This document shows, piece after piece, positions 34,889-43,408 of a DNA stretch of 64,000 nt. Made by a program: the position numbers and the translations under genes. Source of the stretch: Chitinophaga tropicalis (GTDB lineage Bacteria > Bacteroidota > Bacteroidia > Chitinophagales > Chitinophagaceae); assembly GCF_009758205.1 (NCBI RefSeq), contig NZ_WRXN01000020.1:31798-95797 (forward strand). Reading direction: 5' to 3'. Every line of letters starts with the position of its first letter. Positions within the stretch are counted from its first letter, which is position 1. The notes beneath the pieces were generated by a model. The model was not told the origin of the DNA and did no database searches. It saw nothing but the letters and a program-made list of their open reading frames with translations.

Positions 34889-36295
34889 TTATTTCTCTGT
34901 GGCCGACCAGTCAAACTCAGGATTTTCTGCCGGCGATTTGGATTTCAGCATGATACCCGTCAATTCTTTCACGATGTCCGGATGGCTGGCAGCAAGATCA
35001 TGAGTCTCGCCGATGTCTTCCGAAAGGTCATACAGCTCAAAACGGGCTGGGGTATCCTGGCGTTTGAAACGCAATAATTTCCATTTTCCGCGTAGCACTG
35101 CTTCCTGGATATATCCTTCATTGAACTGCCAGTAGAGATAATCATGCTTCTTCGTAGGTTCTTTACCGTTCAGCGCGCTGCGATAAGATAAGCCATCTAA
35201 TCCGGGGAAAGTACGGGTCTGAGCCAGGTCTGTAAATGTAGGGAGAATATCCCAGAAAGCCCACTGAATATTGCTGACCTGTCCGGCAGACACTTTTCCC
35301 GGCGCTCTGACCAGCAGTGGCACCCTGATGCCGCCTTCGTACAGGTCGCGTTTCAGGCCTTTCAGCTGACCGTTACTGTCGAAGTATACCGGATCTCCTC
35401 CTCCTTCTTTATGCGGGCCATTATCGCTTGTAAAGAAGATATAGGTATTGTCGTCCAGTCCCAGTTGTTTAACCAGCGCCATTATCTCTCCAACATTCCT
35501 GTCCAGTTTTGACACCATTGCCGCAAAAGCAGCATGTGGGGTTGGCTGGCTACGATAAGAGCCTCCTCCCTGTGGATAGGGGGTTTCTGGTCCCAGTTTG
35601 CTGCTACCGTCTGCATTCAGGAAGGGCTGCAGATCTTTTGCCGGTGGCGCCAGTTCTGCATGCGGGAGGGTGAAAGGCAGATAGAGGAAGAAAGGTTTGT
35701 TCCTGTTCTCCCTGATAAAGCCCATGGCGTGGTCCAGGATCTCGTCCTGGGTGTATACAGTACTATCCCGTTTCACTCTCCTCATTTTCCCGTTCTTTAC
35801 CTGAAAGAGATGATCTGTATAATAATTGTGCGCATGACGCTGATTCAGGTAACCAAAGAACTCGTCAAAGCCTTTTATTTCAGGAGAGCCGGTAGTTCCC
35901 GCCTCTCCCAGTCCCCATTTCCCGAACATACCTGTGCGGTATCCACTCTGTTGCAGCAGCTGCGCCAGGGTGCTGTCTTTCGCCCGTAAAGGCAGGCGTG
36001 TATTCCCGCGGATGTAAGCATGTCCCATATGCTTGCCTGTTAGTAAGGCACACCGGGAAGGGGCGCATACTGTTGTACCGGAATAAAAGTCAGTGAAGCG
36101 GATACCTTCTTTCCCCAGCTGGTCTATATTTGGAGTTGCTACAGGGCTTTTGCTGTTATAGGATGCCAGGTTGCCGTATCCCAGATCGTCTGCAAGGATG
36201 AAAATGATATTGGGCTTTGATTGCTGTGCCTGGGCCAGTATACTGCAAAGTATGGCGGTGCCTAATAGGAATATCTTACGGAACTGTTGATTCAT
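34889..36295 (-). CDS. Type I arylsulfatase, exported
   Basis: A 468-residue sulfatase. The start is the ATG giving MNQQFRKIFLLGTAILCSILAQAQ, a clean signal peptide; the frame extends 7 codons further. Metal-binding DD (LADDLGYGN) and the formylglycine motif C77-A-P-S-R with following LLTGKH are intact, as are GKWGLG and SDNGPHKEGG. The maturing enzyme (FGE or anSME) is not in this window. It is first in an operon with the GH106 enzyme and should remove sulfate esters from a polysaccharide in the periplasm. Confidence 0.93.
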   Translation of the reverse strand: MNQQFRKIFLLGTAILCSILAQAQQSKPNIIFILADDLGYGNLASYNSKSPVATPNIDQLGKEGIRFTDFYSGTTVCAPSRCALLTGKHMGHAYIRGNTRLPLRAKDSTLAQLLQQSGYRTGMFGKWGLGEAGTTGSPEIKGFDEFFGYLNQRHAHNYYTDHLFQVKNGKMRRVKRDSTVYTQDEILDHAMGFIRENRNKPFFLYLPFTLPHAELAPPAKDLQPFLNADGSSKLGPETPYPQGGGSYRSQPTPHAAFAAMVSKLDRNVGEIMALVKQLGLDDNTYIFFTSDNGPHKEGGGDPVYFDSNGQLKGLKRDLYEGGIRVPLLVRAPGKVSAGQVSNIQWAFWDILPTFTDLAQTRTFPGLDGLSYRSALNGKEPTKKHDYLYWQFNEGYIQEAVLRGKWKLLRFKRQDTPARFELYDLSEDIGETHDLAASHPDIVKELTGIMLKSKSPAENPEFDWSATEK

Positions 36296-36313
36296 AGTTT
36301 TCAGTTTGCGTGG

Positions 36314-36345
36314 CAAATCTATAAAAATCTACTAAACAAGTAGGG
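36314..36345 (-). promoter_or_regulatory. Sulfatase promoter with operator-like palindrome
   Basis: On the minus strand a TAGATTTG -7 box (36321-36314) is preceded by a 19-bp site (36327-36345) of the form CCCTA-N9-TAGAT, with the same CTAC-N7-GTAG core as the PhyH and M28 peptidase operators. The rest of the 356-nt gap up to 36651 shows no gene. Confidence 0.45.
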
Positions 36346-36651
36346 TAATAATTATGAGCGGCAAAAGAGAGGAAGGTTTCTGTTTATCTTTCTGCTTAAG
36401 GAGGCTTGAAAGCGGCGACGGTGGATAAAAAAAGGAAGATTGTTCATATTCATTGTATTAGTGGTCTTTAAGGCAGAATCATTTTAATTTAAATCAATAT
36501 ATCTTATACGGAGGCAATAAACTATTGACCCTTAGCTGATTGTTTTTTATATTTAACCGCCGGTTTTAATATTAATTACAGTATATTCATACCGCTATGC
36601 CAAGGCCTACAACTGCGCATGTGAATTGAATATTCAAACAGATGGAAAACT

Positions 36652-37119
36652 ATGGTCAGATTTTATGCAATATTCAGAGATGGGAGCAATAGCCCGTTAC
36701 ACAATCTCGAATCTATCTCATTACTGCCGGAATATTCCTATATCCTTAAAGCAACGGATACCCTCAAACCCAATGGATATGTGGACTCTACGGTCTATCA
36801 GTTTGTAAATACCCAGGGAGAAGAACAATTACTTCGTATAGGCAACTGGGAGTTGTTGTATATCAGTCCGTGGACTTATAACTCCCACGGCCTTCGTTAC
36901 TGTCTCTATAACCATCTCACTAAAACAGCGCATGAATTTGCAGGAGAATCGATGGGGCTGACTTTCTTTAAGAATGATCTTTTCCCGAAATTGCGGGAAT
37001 TATCTATTATTCCTGATTACCATCAGTATCTGCTGAGTGAAAAAGTAGATCTGCTGGAAACGGAGCTTTCTGAACTGAGAAGACGTCTCTTCGAAGTGGA
37101 GAAGGTGCTAAGAAAGTAA
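36652..37119 (+). CDS. Protein of unknown function with C-terminal coiled coil
   Basis: A 155-residue protein with no signal peptide. The last 30 residues (SEKVDLLETELSELRRRLFEVEKVL) form a clear heptad coiled coil, suggesting oligomerisation. No family is recognised. Its stop lies 6 nt before the amine oxidase start, so the two are co-transcribed and may work together. Confidence 0.7.
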   Translation: MVRFYAIFRDGSNSPLHNLESISLLPEYSYILKATDTLKPNGYVDSTVYQFVNTQGEEQLLRIGNWELLYISPWTYNSHGLRYCLYNHLTKTAHEFAGESMGLTFFKNDLFPKLRELSIIPDYHQYLLSEKVDLLETELSELRRRLFEVEKVLRK

Positions 37120-37125
37120 ACTACA

Positions 37126-38373
37126 ATGGCAAAGGAGCAGATCATCGTTATAGGTGCGGGTGCTGCCGGTCTTATGGCAGCAAGGACATTATCTTCACAA
37201 TACAGTGTTACCATACTGGAAGCAGGCAATACTCCCGGCGGAAGGATGTGTACCATCCAGGACATGGACGGCGGATATATTGAAGCAGGCGCTGAGTTTG
37301 TGCACGGCCATCTGCCGCTGACACTTTCTTTATTACACGAAGCGGGGTTGAAGTATTATCCTGTGGAAGGTGAAATGTACCAGGTAGAAGATGGCCAATG
37401 GACACAGGAGGAAGAGATGGATGAAGGCTGGAACAGCCTGCTGGAGAAAATGGGAGATGAAGAGCAGGATATGCCCCTGCAGGCATTCCTTGATAAATAT
37501 TATCCTCTGCCCGGTAATGCTGCTCTAAGGGAGCATGCAAAGGCATTTGCACAGGGATTTGACCTGGCGGATACTGAAAAAGCAGGTATCAAATTTCTTT
37601 ACCAGGAATGGACAAACGAATCTGAAGATAACCTCAGGATAGAGAAAGGATACAGTGCACTGGTAGATTTCCTGGCAAAGGGACTGGATATCCGCACCAA
37701 TCAATGTGTTAAACATATAACCTGGCAAGCAGGCAATGTTGTGGTTATGACAGCCAGTCAGACCTTCAGGGGAAGTAAAGTTATAGTTACAGTACCACTA
37801 CCTGTTTTACAGGAAGACGCCATTGCCTTCTCTCCTGCTATTGATACCTATGGGGAAGCTGCCCGTGTTATTGGATGGGGCAGTGTTATCAAGATAGTCC
37901 TGAAATTCAGATATCCTTTCTGGCAGGAGAAAGCAGAAAACATTGGCTTCATTCTCAGCAGTGAAAAGATCCCCACCTGGTGGCCTCAGCTACCTGACGA
38001 TATGCCTGCATTGACCGGCTGGCTGGGTGGTCATCCTGCCCTGGCGTTGAAAGATGCTGACGATGATGTGTTACTTGATCTGAGCTTTTCGTCCCTGGCA
38101 GCTATCTTCAATGTCTCTGCGGATTATTTGCGGGAGCAGCTGACTGACAATCATATTTTCAACTGGACAGCTATACCACATATTCACGGTGCTTATTCTT
38201 ATGGAACACCTGGTTTCCTGATGGCGCAGAAGGTGTTAAACACTCCTGTTTCAGATACTGTTTATTTTGCCGGAGAAGCGCTGTATAATGGTAAAAGCCC
38301 GGGTACCGTTGAGGCTGCATTCAGCAGTGGAAAAGCAGTAGCAGAGAAGATCCTGAGCAGCAGCAATGTATAA
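37126..38373 (+). CDS. Flavin-containing amine oxidase
   Basis: A 415-residue FAD enzyme of the monoamine/polyamine oxidase family. The Rossmann motif is IVIGAGAAGLMAARTL, followed by the GG doublet region (GNTPGGRM). The substrate-side GAEFVHG motif and the C-terminal FAD-binding YFAGEALYNGKSPGTVEAAFSSG are present. There is no signal peptide, so it is cytoplasmic. It probably oxidises an amine such as a polyamine; substrate unknown. Confidence 0.9.
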   Translation: MAKEQIIVIGAGAAGLMAARTLSSQYSVTILEAGNTPGGRMCTIQDMDGGYIEAGAEFVHGHLPLTLSLLHEAGLKYYPVEGEMYQVEDGQWTQEEEMDEGWNSLLEKMGDEEQDMPLQAFLDKYYPLPGNAALREHAKAFAQGFDLADTEKAGIKFLYQEWTNESEDNLRIEKGYSALVDFLAKGLDIRTNQCVKHITWQAGNVVVMTASQTFRGSKVIVTVPLPVLQEDAIAFSPAIDTYGEAARVIGWGSVIKIVLKFRYPFWQEKAENIGFILSSEKIPTWWPQLPDDMPALTGWLGGHPALALKDADDDVLLDLSFSSLAAIFNVSADYLREQLTDNHIFNWTAIPHIHGAYSYGTPGFLMAQKVLNTPVSDTVYFAGEALYNGKSPGTVEAAFSSGKAVAEKILSSSNV

Positions 38374-38555
38374 TTTTTTCCCCCTTTCAATGCTTTAAAG
38401 CAACAGTGACATATAAAGAATCTTCAATTCTTGAATTACCAGAAGTGTAATAATATTACATTCATACACTTACAAAAAAGGTTAACTCCGGTGAAATTTA
38501 TGCAGGATTTTCGCGATATGGTGTTTATTCTTTCACTCAATAAATATCAATTACC

Positions 38556-38783
38556 ATGAAAAAGTATCTTGCAATACCTGGGTTGATAGTTATCGGCATG
38601 TTTATCTGGCTTCAGTCCGGAGCCATCCGTCCGGAGCCGCCGAAAAATACCATATCTTTCCGAAGCGCTACTGTTCAACAGGATACTGTGCCCCGTAAAG
38701 ATACTTCCTGGCATCATAAGAAGATGAAGAGCAAAATGAAAAAAGACACCAGCAACTGGCCAAAAGATACGGTTCCCCATTAA
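38556..38783 (+). CDS. Small exported basic protein
   Basis: A 75-residue protein with an N-terminal membrane or signal segment (YLAIPGLIVIGMFIWLQSG) and a Lys/His-rich tail carrying repeats of the type KDT (PRKDTSWHHKK, KKDTSNWPKDT). No family is known to me. The start follows an AT-rich gap, and a terminator-like hairpin follows the stop. Confidence 0.6.
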   Translation: MKKYLAIPGLIVIGMFIWLQSGAIRPEPPKNTISFRSATVQQDTVPRKDTSWHHKKMKSKMKKDTSNWPKDTVPH

Positions 38784-38793
38784 GGAAGCAAAA

Positions 38794-38830
38794 GGGAAAG
38801 GCCTTTAAATGGGTCATCAAAGGCCTTCCC
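38794..38830 (+). terminator. Hairpin after the small exported protein
   Basis: GGGAAAGGCCTTT pairs with AAAGGCCTTCCC with one bulged A around a 12-nt loop. Confidence 0.65.
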
Positions 38831-38892
38831 TATATGTTAAATTGTACTGCTGTTTCTTAATCCTGATTAACTTTCTTCACGATTCTCTCTTC

Positions 38893-38900
38893 TACCTTTG
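38893..38900 (+). promoter_or_regulatory. -7 element of the AhpD-like gene
   Basis: TACCTTTG fits TAnnTTTG 20 nt before the ATG at 38921; no clear TTG is found at the -33 position. Confidence 0.4.
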
Positions 38901-38920
38901 AGATCATAAAACAAATCAAA

Positions 38921-39355
38921 ATGAACAGCAGAATCAAACTCAACGAAGTAGACCCGGAAGGATACAAAGCCTTATTTCCCCTTGAAGCTCATATAAAGAA
39001 GGGGGTTCTCGACCACAAACATCTGCACCTGATCAAGATAAGAGCCTCCCAGATAAACGGATGTGCTTTCTGCATTGATATGCATACCAAGGAAGCCCGT
39101 AAAGACGGTGAAACGGAGCAGCGTATCTATGCACTGAATGCCTGGCGTGAAACGCCATTCTTCACAGAAGAAGAAAGGGCCGTTCTTGCGTTGACGGAAG
39201 AAGTGACCCTTATCCAGCACCGCGTATCTGATGATACTTATAACAGGGCTGCAGAACTGCTGGGAGCAGACTACCTGGCTCAGGTCGTGCTTGCTGCTAT
39301 TGCTATCAACTCATGGAACAGGGTAGCTATCAGCACTCATATGATGCCGCAATGA
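38921..39355 (+). CDS. Carboxymuconolactone decarboxylase / AhpD-like protein
   Basis: A 144-residue alpha-helical protein of the CMD/AhpD family. The redox-type CxxC and proton-relay His are present (INGCAFCIDMHTKEA), together with the helix EERAVLALTEEVT. Members with this CxxCxxxH motif are usually peroxidase-like AhpD proteins rather than decarboxylases. It is monocistronic, with its own promoter and a terminator shared with the convergent pnkp gene. Confidence 0.9.
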   Translation: MNSRIKLNEVDPEGYKALFPLEAHIKKGVLDHKHLHLIKIRASQINGCAFCIDMHTKEARKDGETEQRIYALNAWRETPFFTEEERAVLALTEEVTLIQHRVSDDTYNRAAELLGADYLAQVVLAAIAINSWNRVAISTHMMPQ

Positions 39356-39365
39356 TAAAGTAAAG

Positions 39366-39388
39366 AGCCGCCTTATCAGGGCGGCTTT
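39366..39388. terminator. Terminator between convergent genes
   Basis: AGCCGCC / GGCGGCT, 7-bp perfect stem with a 7-nt loop and T/A-rich flanks, lies 11 nt after the AhpD-like stop and just before the pnkp stop. Confidence 0.75.
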
Positions 39389-39393
39389 ATCAC

Positions 39394-41931
39394 TTATAAT
39401 CGTGGATCTACCGGTTCGCTTTCCAATGCCAGCAATCCGAAAACGCATTGATGTACTTTCCTTAAGGGATCTTTTGCCACAAACCTTTCCAGCGCTTCTA
39501 TTCCCAGGGCAAATTCTTTCAGCGCCAGGGAGCGCTTAGCGCTTAGACCTCTCTTTTTCAGGCGTTCCAGGTTTGCAGGAAGGGTATATTCCGGGCCATA
39601 AATAATGCGCAGGTATTCCCTTCCCCTGATCTTAATGGCAGGCTGTATCAGTCCTCTCTTTCCCTTCTCAATAAAAGAAAGCGGCTTCACTACCATTCCT
39701 TCTCCTCCTCTACCGGTCAGTTCTTCCCACCAGGCTGTAGCCTCATTCACACTATTCTCATCTTCAAGATCTACTACTCTGAAAGCGGTGGTTATCATAG
39801 GATTTCCTTCTCCGCCGCAATAGTTGGCGATCTGTTCCATATGCCAGCGGTGGTCTTTGTCAAAATAGGTTTTGCCTTCTGTTGCCAGTATGTGGAATGG
39901 CGCCAGTTTATAATCTTCCAGTCCTTTTACTTCCCAGCAGTATTGCCTATAAGCATCTGTGAACTGACGGCACATCTCTTCCCTCTCTTTATAGTTCTTC
40001 AGCAGGGTGCTGACTTCTTCCGTGGCGTTTGTCACAGTAAGCGCTGCCAGGGCTTCCCTCATGGCATTTGTACTTGCTGCGCCTGTAGCTGCATACTGCT
40101 GCCTCAGCAATGTCTGCGCTTTGGCGTTCCAGGGCATCAGCTCACTGTCAAAACAAACCCAGTCTGTATCAAACTCTTCCCAGAAGCCACATGTACTCAG
40201 CACATCACGGATCATTCCGAGGAATGCCTGTTCCTGGGTTTTGTCGTTAAAGAAAGCCCGTCCTGTACGTGTATAACAGGTACCTATACTATCTTCTGTT
40301 ATGCCAAAACGCTCCTTCACTACAGTACTGTCTTTACAAACAATCACTATTGCTCTTGATCCCATATGTTTCTCTTCACAGATCACTTTCTGTACCTCAT
40401 TATGCCTGTAATGACCGAAAGCTTCCGCCGGGTGTTCCAGGTATTGCGGCAGCTGGCTGGTTTCAGATGGTGACATGGTAGGCGGCAGATATATCAACCA
40501 TTTGGGATGCAGGCTGAACCGACTCATCAGCTCTAATGCTGCGGCGGTATTTCCTTCTCTTACTGTAATATTGTTGATCAACCTGGTCCTGATCTGCTGT
40601 TTACCGAGCAGCTCTTCAATGTCAGGCAGCTCATCATATTCCTGCTGCAGATTTACGGTATCGGGCAGGAATGGCCTGGATGGCTGGCAATACGTTTTGT
40701 TTGCCGGTACACTCAGCAGCTCTTTTTCAGGATAGCGCAAAGCCGTTAACTTTCCTCCGAATACGCAGCCTGTATCAATATCTATCGTGTTGTTGAACCA
40801 CTGTGGTTCAGGTACGGGAGTATGTCCATATACCACCATGGCATCACCTTTATACTTAATGGCCCAGTTGTACCTGACGGGCAGGCCAAACTCGTCTGTC
40901 TCTCCGGTTGTTTCTCCGTACAGGCAGAAATCTCTTACGGTTGATGAGCCACGTCCCTGCATTTCTTCTTTCAGACCGGCATGTGCTACAACCAATTTTC
41001 CGCCGTCCAGTACATAGTGGCTGATAAGCCCATCCAGGAAGGTTTTCAGTTCTTCCTTAAATGCATCTTCTTCCTGTTCTAACTGTGCGACGGTCACTTC
41101 CAGTCCGTGTACAAGCTGTACATCTTTCCCGTTCAGGTATTTGAGCAGTTTCATGTCATGGTTACCTGGTACGCATAATGCGGTTCCTTCTTTCACGGCA
41201 CTCATTACCAGTTTGTATACAGCAGGGGTTGCGGGCCCTCTGTCGTTCAGGTCTCCGAGAAACACCAGCTTTCTGCCGTTGGTAACGCTGACTTTATGAG
41301 CAGCAGCATCGACAGTATGTCCCAGTACGGTGAGCAAGGCGCACAGTTCTTCGTAGCAGCCGTGTACATCTCCGATAATATCAAACGGACCATGTTCATC
41401 TTTACGGTTGTTCCACAATGGTTCTCTTACGATAGCTTCTACGGCATCTGCATCTTCGGGGCTGCGCAGCTCAAATACTTTTCTGAAGCCCTGCATCCGC
41501 AGTTTACCCAATCCACGTTTCAGTTGTCTTACGTGATTAACTATTGCATGAGAAGGGATACTCCTGTCTGTCCTGTCTTTATTCCTGTTTACGCAAACCT
41601 GTTCAGGCATATTCATTACAATAGCAACGGGTATTACGTGACATTCCCTTGCCAGTTGTACCAGCCTGGCCCTGTCTTCCGGCCTGACATTGGTTGCGTC
41701 GACTATCGTCAGTAGCCCTCTTTTTAACCGTTTTTTTACGATGTAATGTAACAGGTCAAAGGCATCGTCAGAGGCGTCCAGGCTGTTCTCGTCATTGCTT
41801 ATGATGGCCCGGCAGGTATCACTGCTTACAATCTCTGTTGACCGGAACCACTTTCCTGCAAATGTGCTTTTACCGGAACCGGATGCGCCTATCATGACTA
41901 CAAGTGATAATTCGGGTATTTTAATCTTCAT
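39394..41931 (-). CDS. pnkp: Polynucleotide kinase-phosphatase-ligase (RNA repair)
   Basis: An 845-residue three-domain RNA-repair enzyme. Residues 1-165 are a 5'-OH polynucleotide kinase (P-loop GASGSGKST at 15-23). About 180-420 is a metallophosphatase (GDVHGCYEE, GDLNDRGP, GNHD, AHAG) that removes 2',3'-cyclic phosphate. The C-terminal half is an adenylyltransferase ligase-like domain with Lys521 in EKHMGS. Together these heal and seal broken RNA such as tRNA cut by ribotoxins. The start is 3 nt after the hen1 stop. In characterised systems the ligase needs Hen1 for activity. Confidence 0.95.
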   Translation of the reverse strand: MKIKIPELSLVVMIGASGSGKSTFAGKWFRSTEIVSSDTCRAIISNDENSLDASDDAFDLLHYIVKKRLKRGLLTIVDATNVRPEDRARLVQLARECHVIPVAIVMNMPEQVCVNRNKDRTDRSIPSHAIVNHVRQLKRGLGKLRMQGFRKVFELRSPEDADAVEAIVREPLWNNRKDEHGPFDIIGDVHGCYEELCALLTVLGHTVDAAAHKVSVTNGRKLVFLGDLNDRGPATPAVYKLVMSAVKEGTALCVPGNHDMKLLKYLNGKDVQLVHGLEVTVAQLEQEEDAFKEELKTFLDGLISHYVLDGGKLVVAHAGLKEEMQGRGSSTVRDFCLYGETTGETDEFGLPVRYNWAIKYKGDAMVVYGHTPVPEPQWFNNTIDIDTGCVFGGKLTALRYPEKELLSVPANKTYCQPSRPFLPDTVNLQQEYDELPDIEELLGKQQIRTRLINNITVREGNTAAALELMSRFSLHPKWLIYLPPTMSPSETSQLPQYLEHPAEAFGHYRHNEVQKVICEEKHMGSRAIVIVCKDSTVVKERFGITEDSIGTCYTRTGRAFFNDKTQEQAFLGMIRDVLSTCGFWEEFDTDWVCFDSELMPWNAKAQTLLRQQYAATGAASTNAMREALAALTVTNATEEVSTLLKNYKEREEMCRQFTDAYRQYCWEVKGLEDYKLAPFHILATEGKTYFDKDHRWHMEQIANYCGGEGNPMITTAFRVVDLEDENSVNEATAWWEELTGRGGEGMVVKPLSFIEKGKRGLIQPAIKIRGREYLRIIYGPEYTLPANLERLKKRGLSAKRSLALKEFALGIEALERFVAKDPLRKVHQCVFGLLALESEPVDPRL

Positions 41932-41934
41932 AGG

Positions 41935-43296
41935 TTATAATTTTTTAAAAATGGCCATCTGTGTGGGAGCGCCTGCTCCCTCTACCTCATCTCCCAATGG
42001 CTTAATAGCATAAGAATATTGGTAGGCCTCTCCTACCTGTTCACACCAGTTTTTTAATTCGGCACGGGTCCATTCAAAACGGTGATCTGAGTGCCTCATT
42101 TTATCTGTTTCTGTTGTGAATGTGATGTTCCATTCCTTGTTGGGTGTTGTCACTATTACAGTTCCCGGGCGGGCAAAGTAGAAGACGTTCTTTTCCAGTG
42201 CAGTCAGCCGGTCTGCATCCAGGTGCTCAATCACTTCTACGAGAGCCGCCAGGTCAAATCCTTCCAGTCGCCGGTCCCGGTAGGTCAACGCTCCCTGAAT
42301 GAGGCTCAGTTTTTCCAGCTGGTATTCAGTAAGCCTGTCTATTTTCAGCCTCCTGCCTGCTATTTCCAGGCTGCGGGGAGAAACGTCCATTCCTATGATC
42401 TTTGTAAGCTGTGGTTGTTTCATCAACAGTTTCAGCAGCTTACCTTCTCCGCAACCCAGGTCTATAACCGTTTTGACGCCGGACGCTTCAATCTCTGCCG
42501 CTACGGATTCCAGCCGTTTATCATGCAATCTTATTTTCTGCGGATTATCTTCTGTGGCAACCGGTTCCTCCTGCAACAGCATGTTCAATGCTTCGTTAGC
42601 GAGTGAGCGCTGGTTGCGCAGGTAACGACGGACGATCATCTCTTTCTCCGGGTGTTCTTCCAGCCAGCCTTTTCCTTTATCCAACAGTTTCTGTACTTCT
42701 TCATCGTTCACCCAATAGTGTTTATCGTTATCCAGTACGGGAATCAATACGTAAAGATGCGATAACAGAGACTGTAATGTGATCGTGTTCTTCAGCGTGA
42801 CAGTAAAATAGCGGCTTTCTCCCCATTCAGGGAAGCGGGGGTCCAACAGGTGTCTTTCTGCTGTGATGCCATATCCTAATGGCCCAAAGATCCTTTGCAG
42901 CATATCTTCTCCGCCGCCAACGGGTAGTACCGCCAGTTTTATTTCCAGGGGAATTGCCACGTTCACTAAGTCTGGTTTGTCTTTGCATTTGCCGTTCAGC
43001 GCAGAGCTGAAACCTTTGGCGATGGCACTGCTCATAAAAGAGGATGCCACATAGGGCCGGTCGTTCACATATTGTTCAAGTGCAAACTGCGAGGGGTTTC
43101 CGTTCCCCCGTACCAGTTCTACCGGGTCTATATCCAGCAGTATGGCACAGGTGCAGATCTCTTCACTCACCTGTGGATAGAAGACATGTGCTTTACCGCT
43201 CTTTATTTCGAAGGATTGGAGTCGCGCGGGATGTTTATGCAATAAATATCCAAGATCTGTAGCCGGTGTGTGGGTTGTCGTAATCGTCAATAACAT
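41935..43296 (-). CDS. hen1: Hen1 RNA 3'-terminal ribose 2'-O-methyltransferase
   Basis: A 453-residue bacterial Hen1. The ATG giving MLLTITTTHTPATDLG is chosen; a TTG three codons upstream is possible. The N-terminal half is the Pnkp-activating region typical of bacterial Hen1. The C-terminal half is the methyltransferase: VIDLGCGEGKLLKLL binds SAM and E354-V-I-E357-H358 is the metal-binding motif. It methylates the 2'-OH at the RNA break before ligation, protecting the site from being cut again. First gene of the hen1-pnkp operon. Confidence 0.95.
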   Translation of the reverse strand: MLLTITTTHTPATDLGYLLHKHPARLQSFEIKSGKAHVFYPQVSEEICTCAILLDIDPVELVRGNGNPSQFALEQYVNDRPYVASSFMSSAIAKGFSSALNGKCKDKPDLVNVAIPLEIKLAVLPVGGGEDMLQRIFGPLGYGITAERHLLDPRFPEWGESRYFTVTLKNTITLQSLLSHLYVLIPVLDNDKHYWVNDEEVQKLLDKGKGWLEEHPEKEMIVRRYLRNQRSLANEALNMLLQEEPVATEDNPQKIRLHDKRLESVAAEIEASGVKTVIDLGCGEGKLLKLLMKQPQLTKIIGMDVSPRSLEIAGRRLKIDRLTEYQLEKLSLIQGALTYRDRRLEGFDLAALVEVIEHLDADRLTALEKNVFYFARPGTVIVTTPNKEWNITFTTETDKMRHSDHRFEWTRAELKNWCEQVGEAYQYSYAIKPLGDEVEGAGAPTQMAIFKKL

Positions 43297-43352
43297 ATCA
43301 ATCAAATATAAAATGCAAAACTGTGTACAATGTATGAAGTCTTTTTGCGCAG

Positions 43353-43406
43353 TTTGAAGTTTTTTTGAAGAATCATGTACATTTGTCTACAAACAAAGTA
43401 GACTAA
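43353..43406 (+). promoter_or_regulatory. M28 peptidase promoter with perfect GTCTA-N9-TAGAC operator
   Basis: TTTG (43353-43356), a 21-nt spacer and TACATTTG (43378-43385) form a consensus promoter. The operator GTCTACAAACAAAGTAGAC (43385-43403) overlaps the last base of the -7 box, and the ATG is 6 nt further on. A repressor bound here would cover the transcription start. Confidence 0.65.
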
Positions 43407-43408
43407 CC

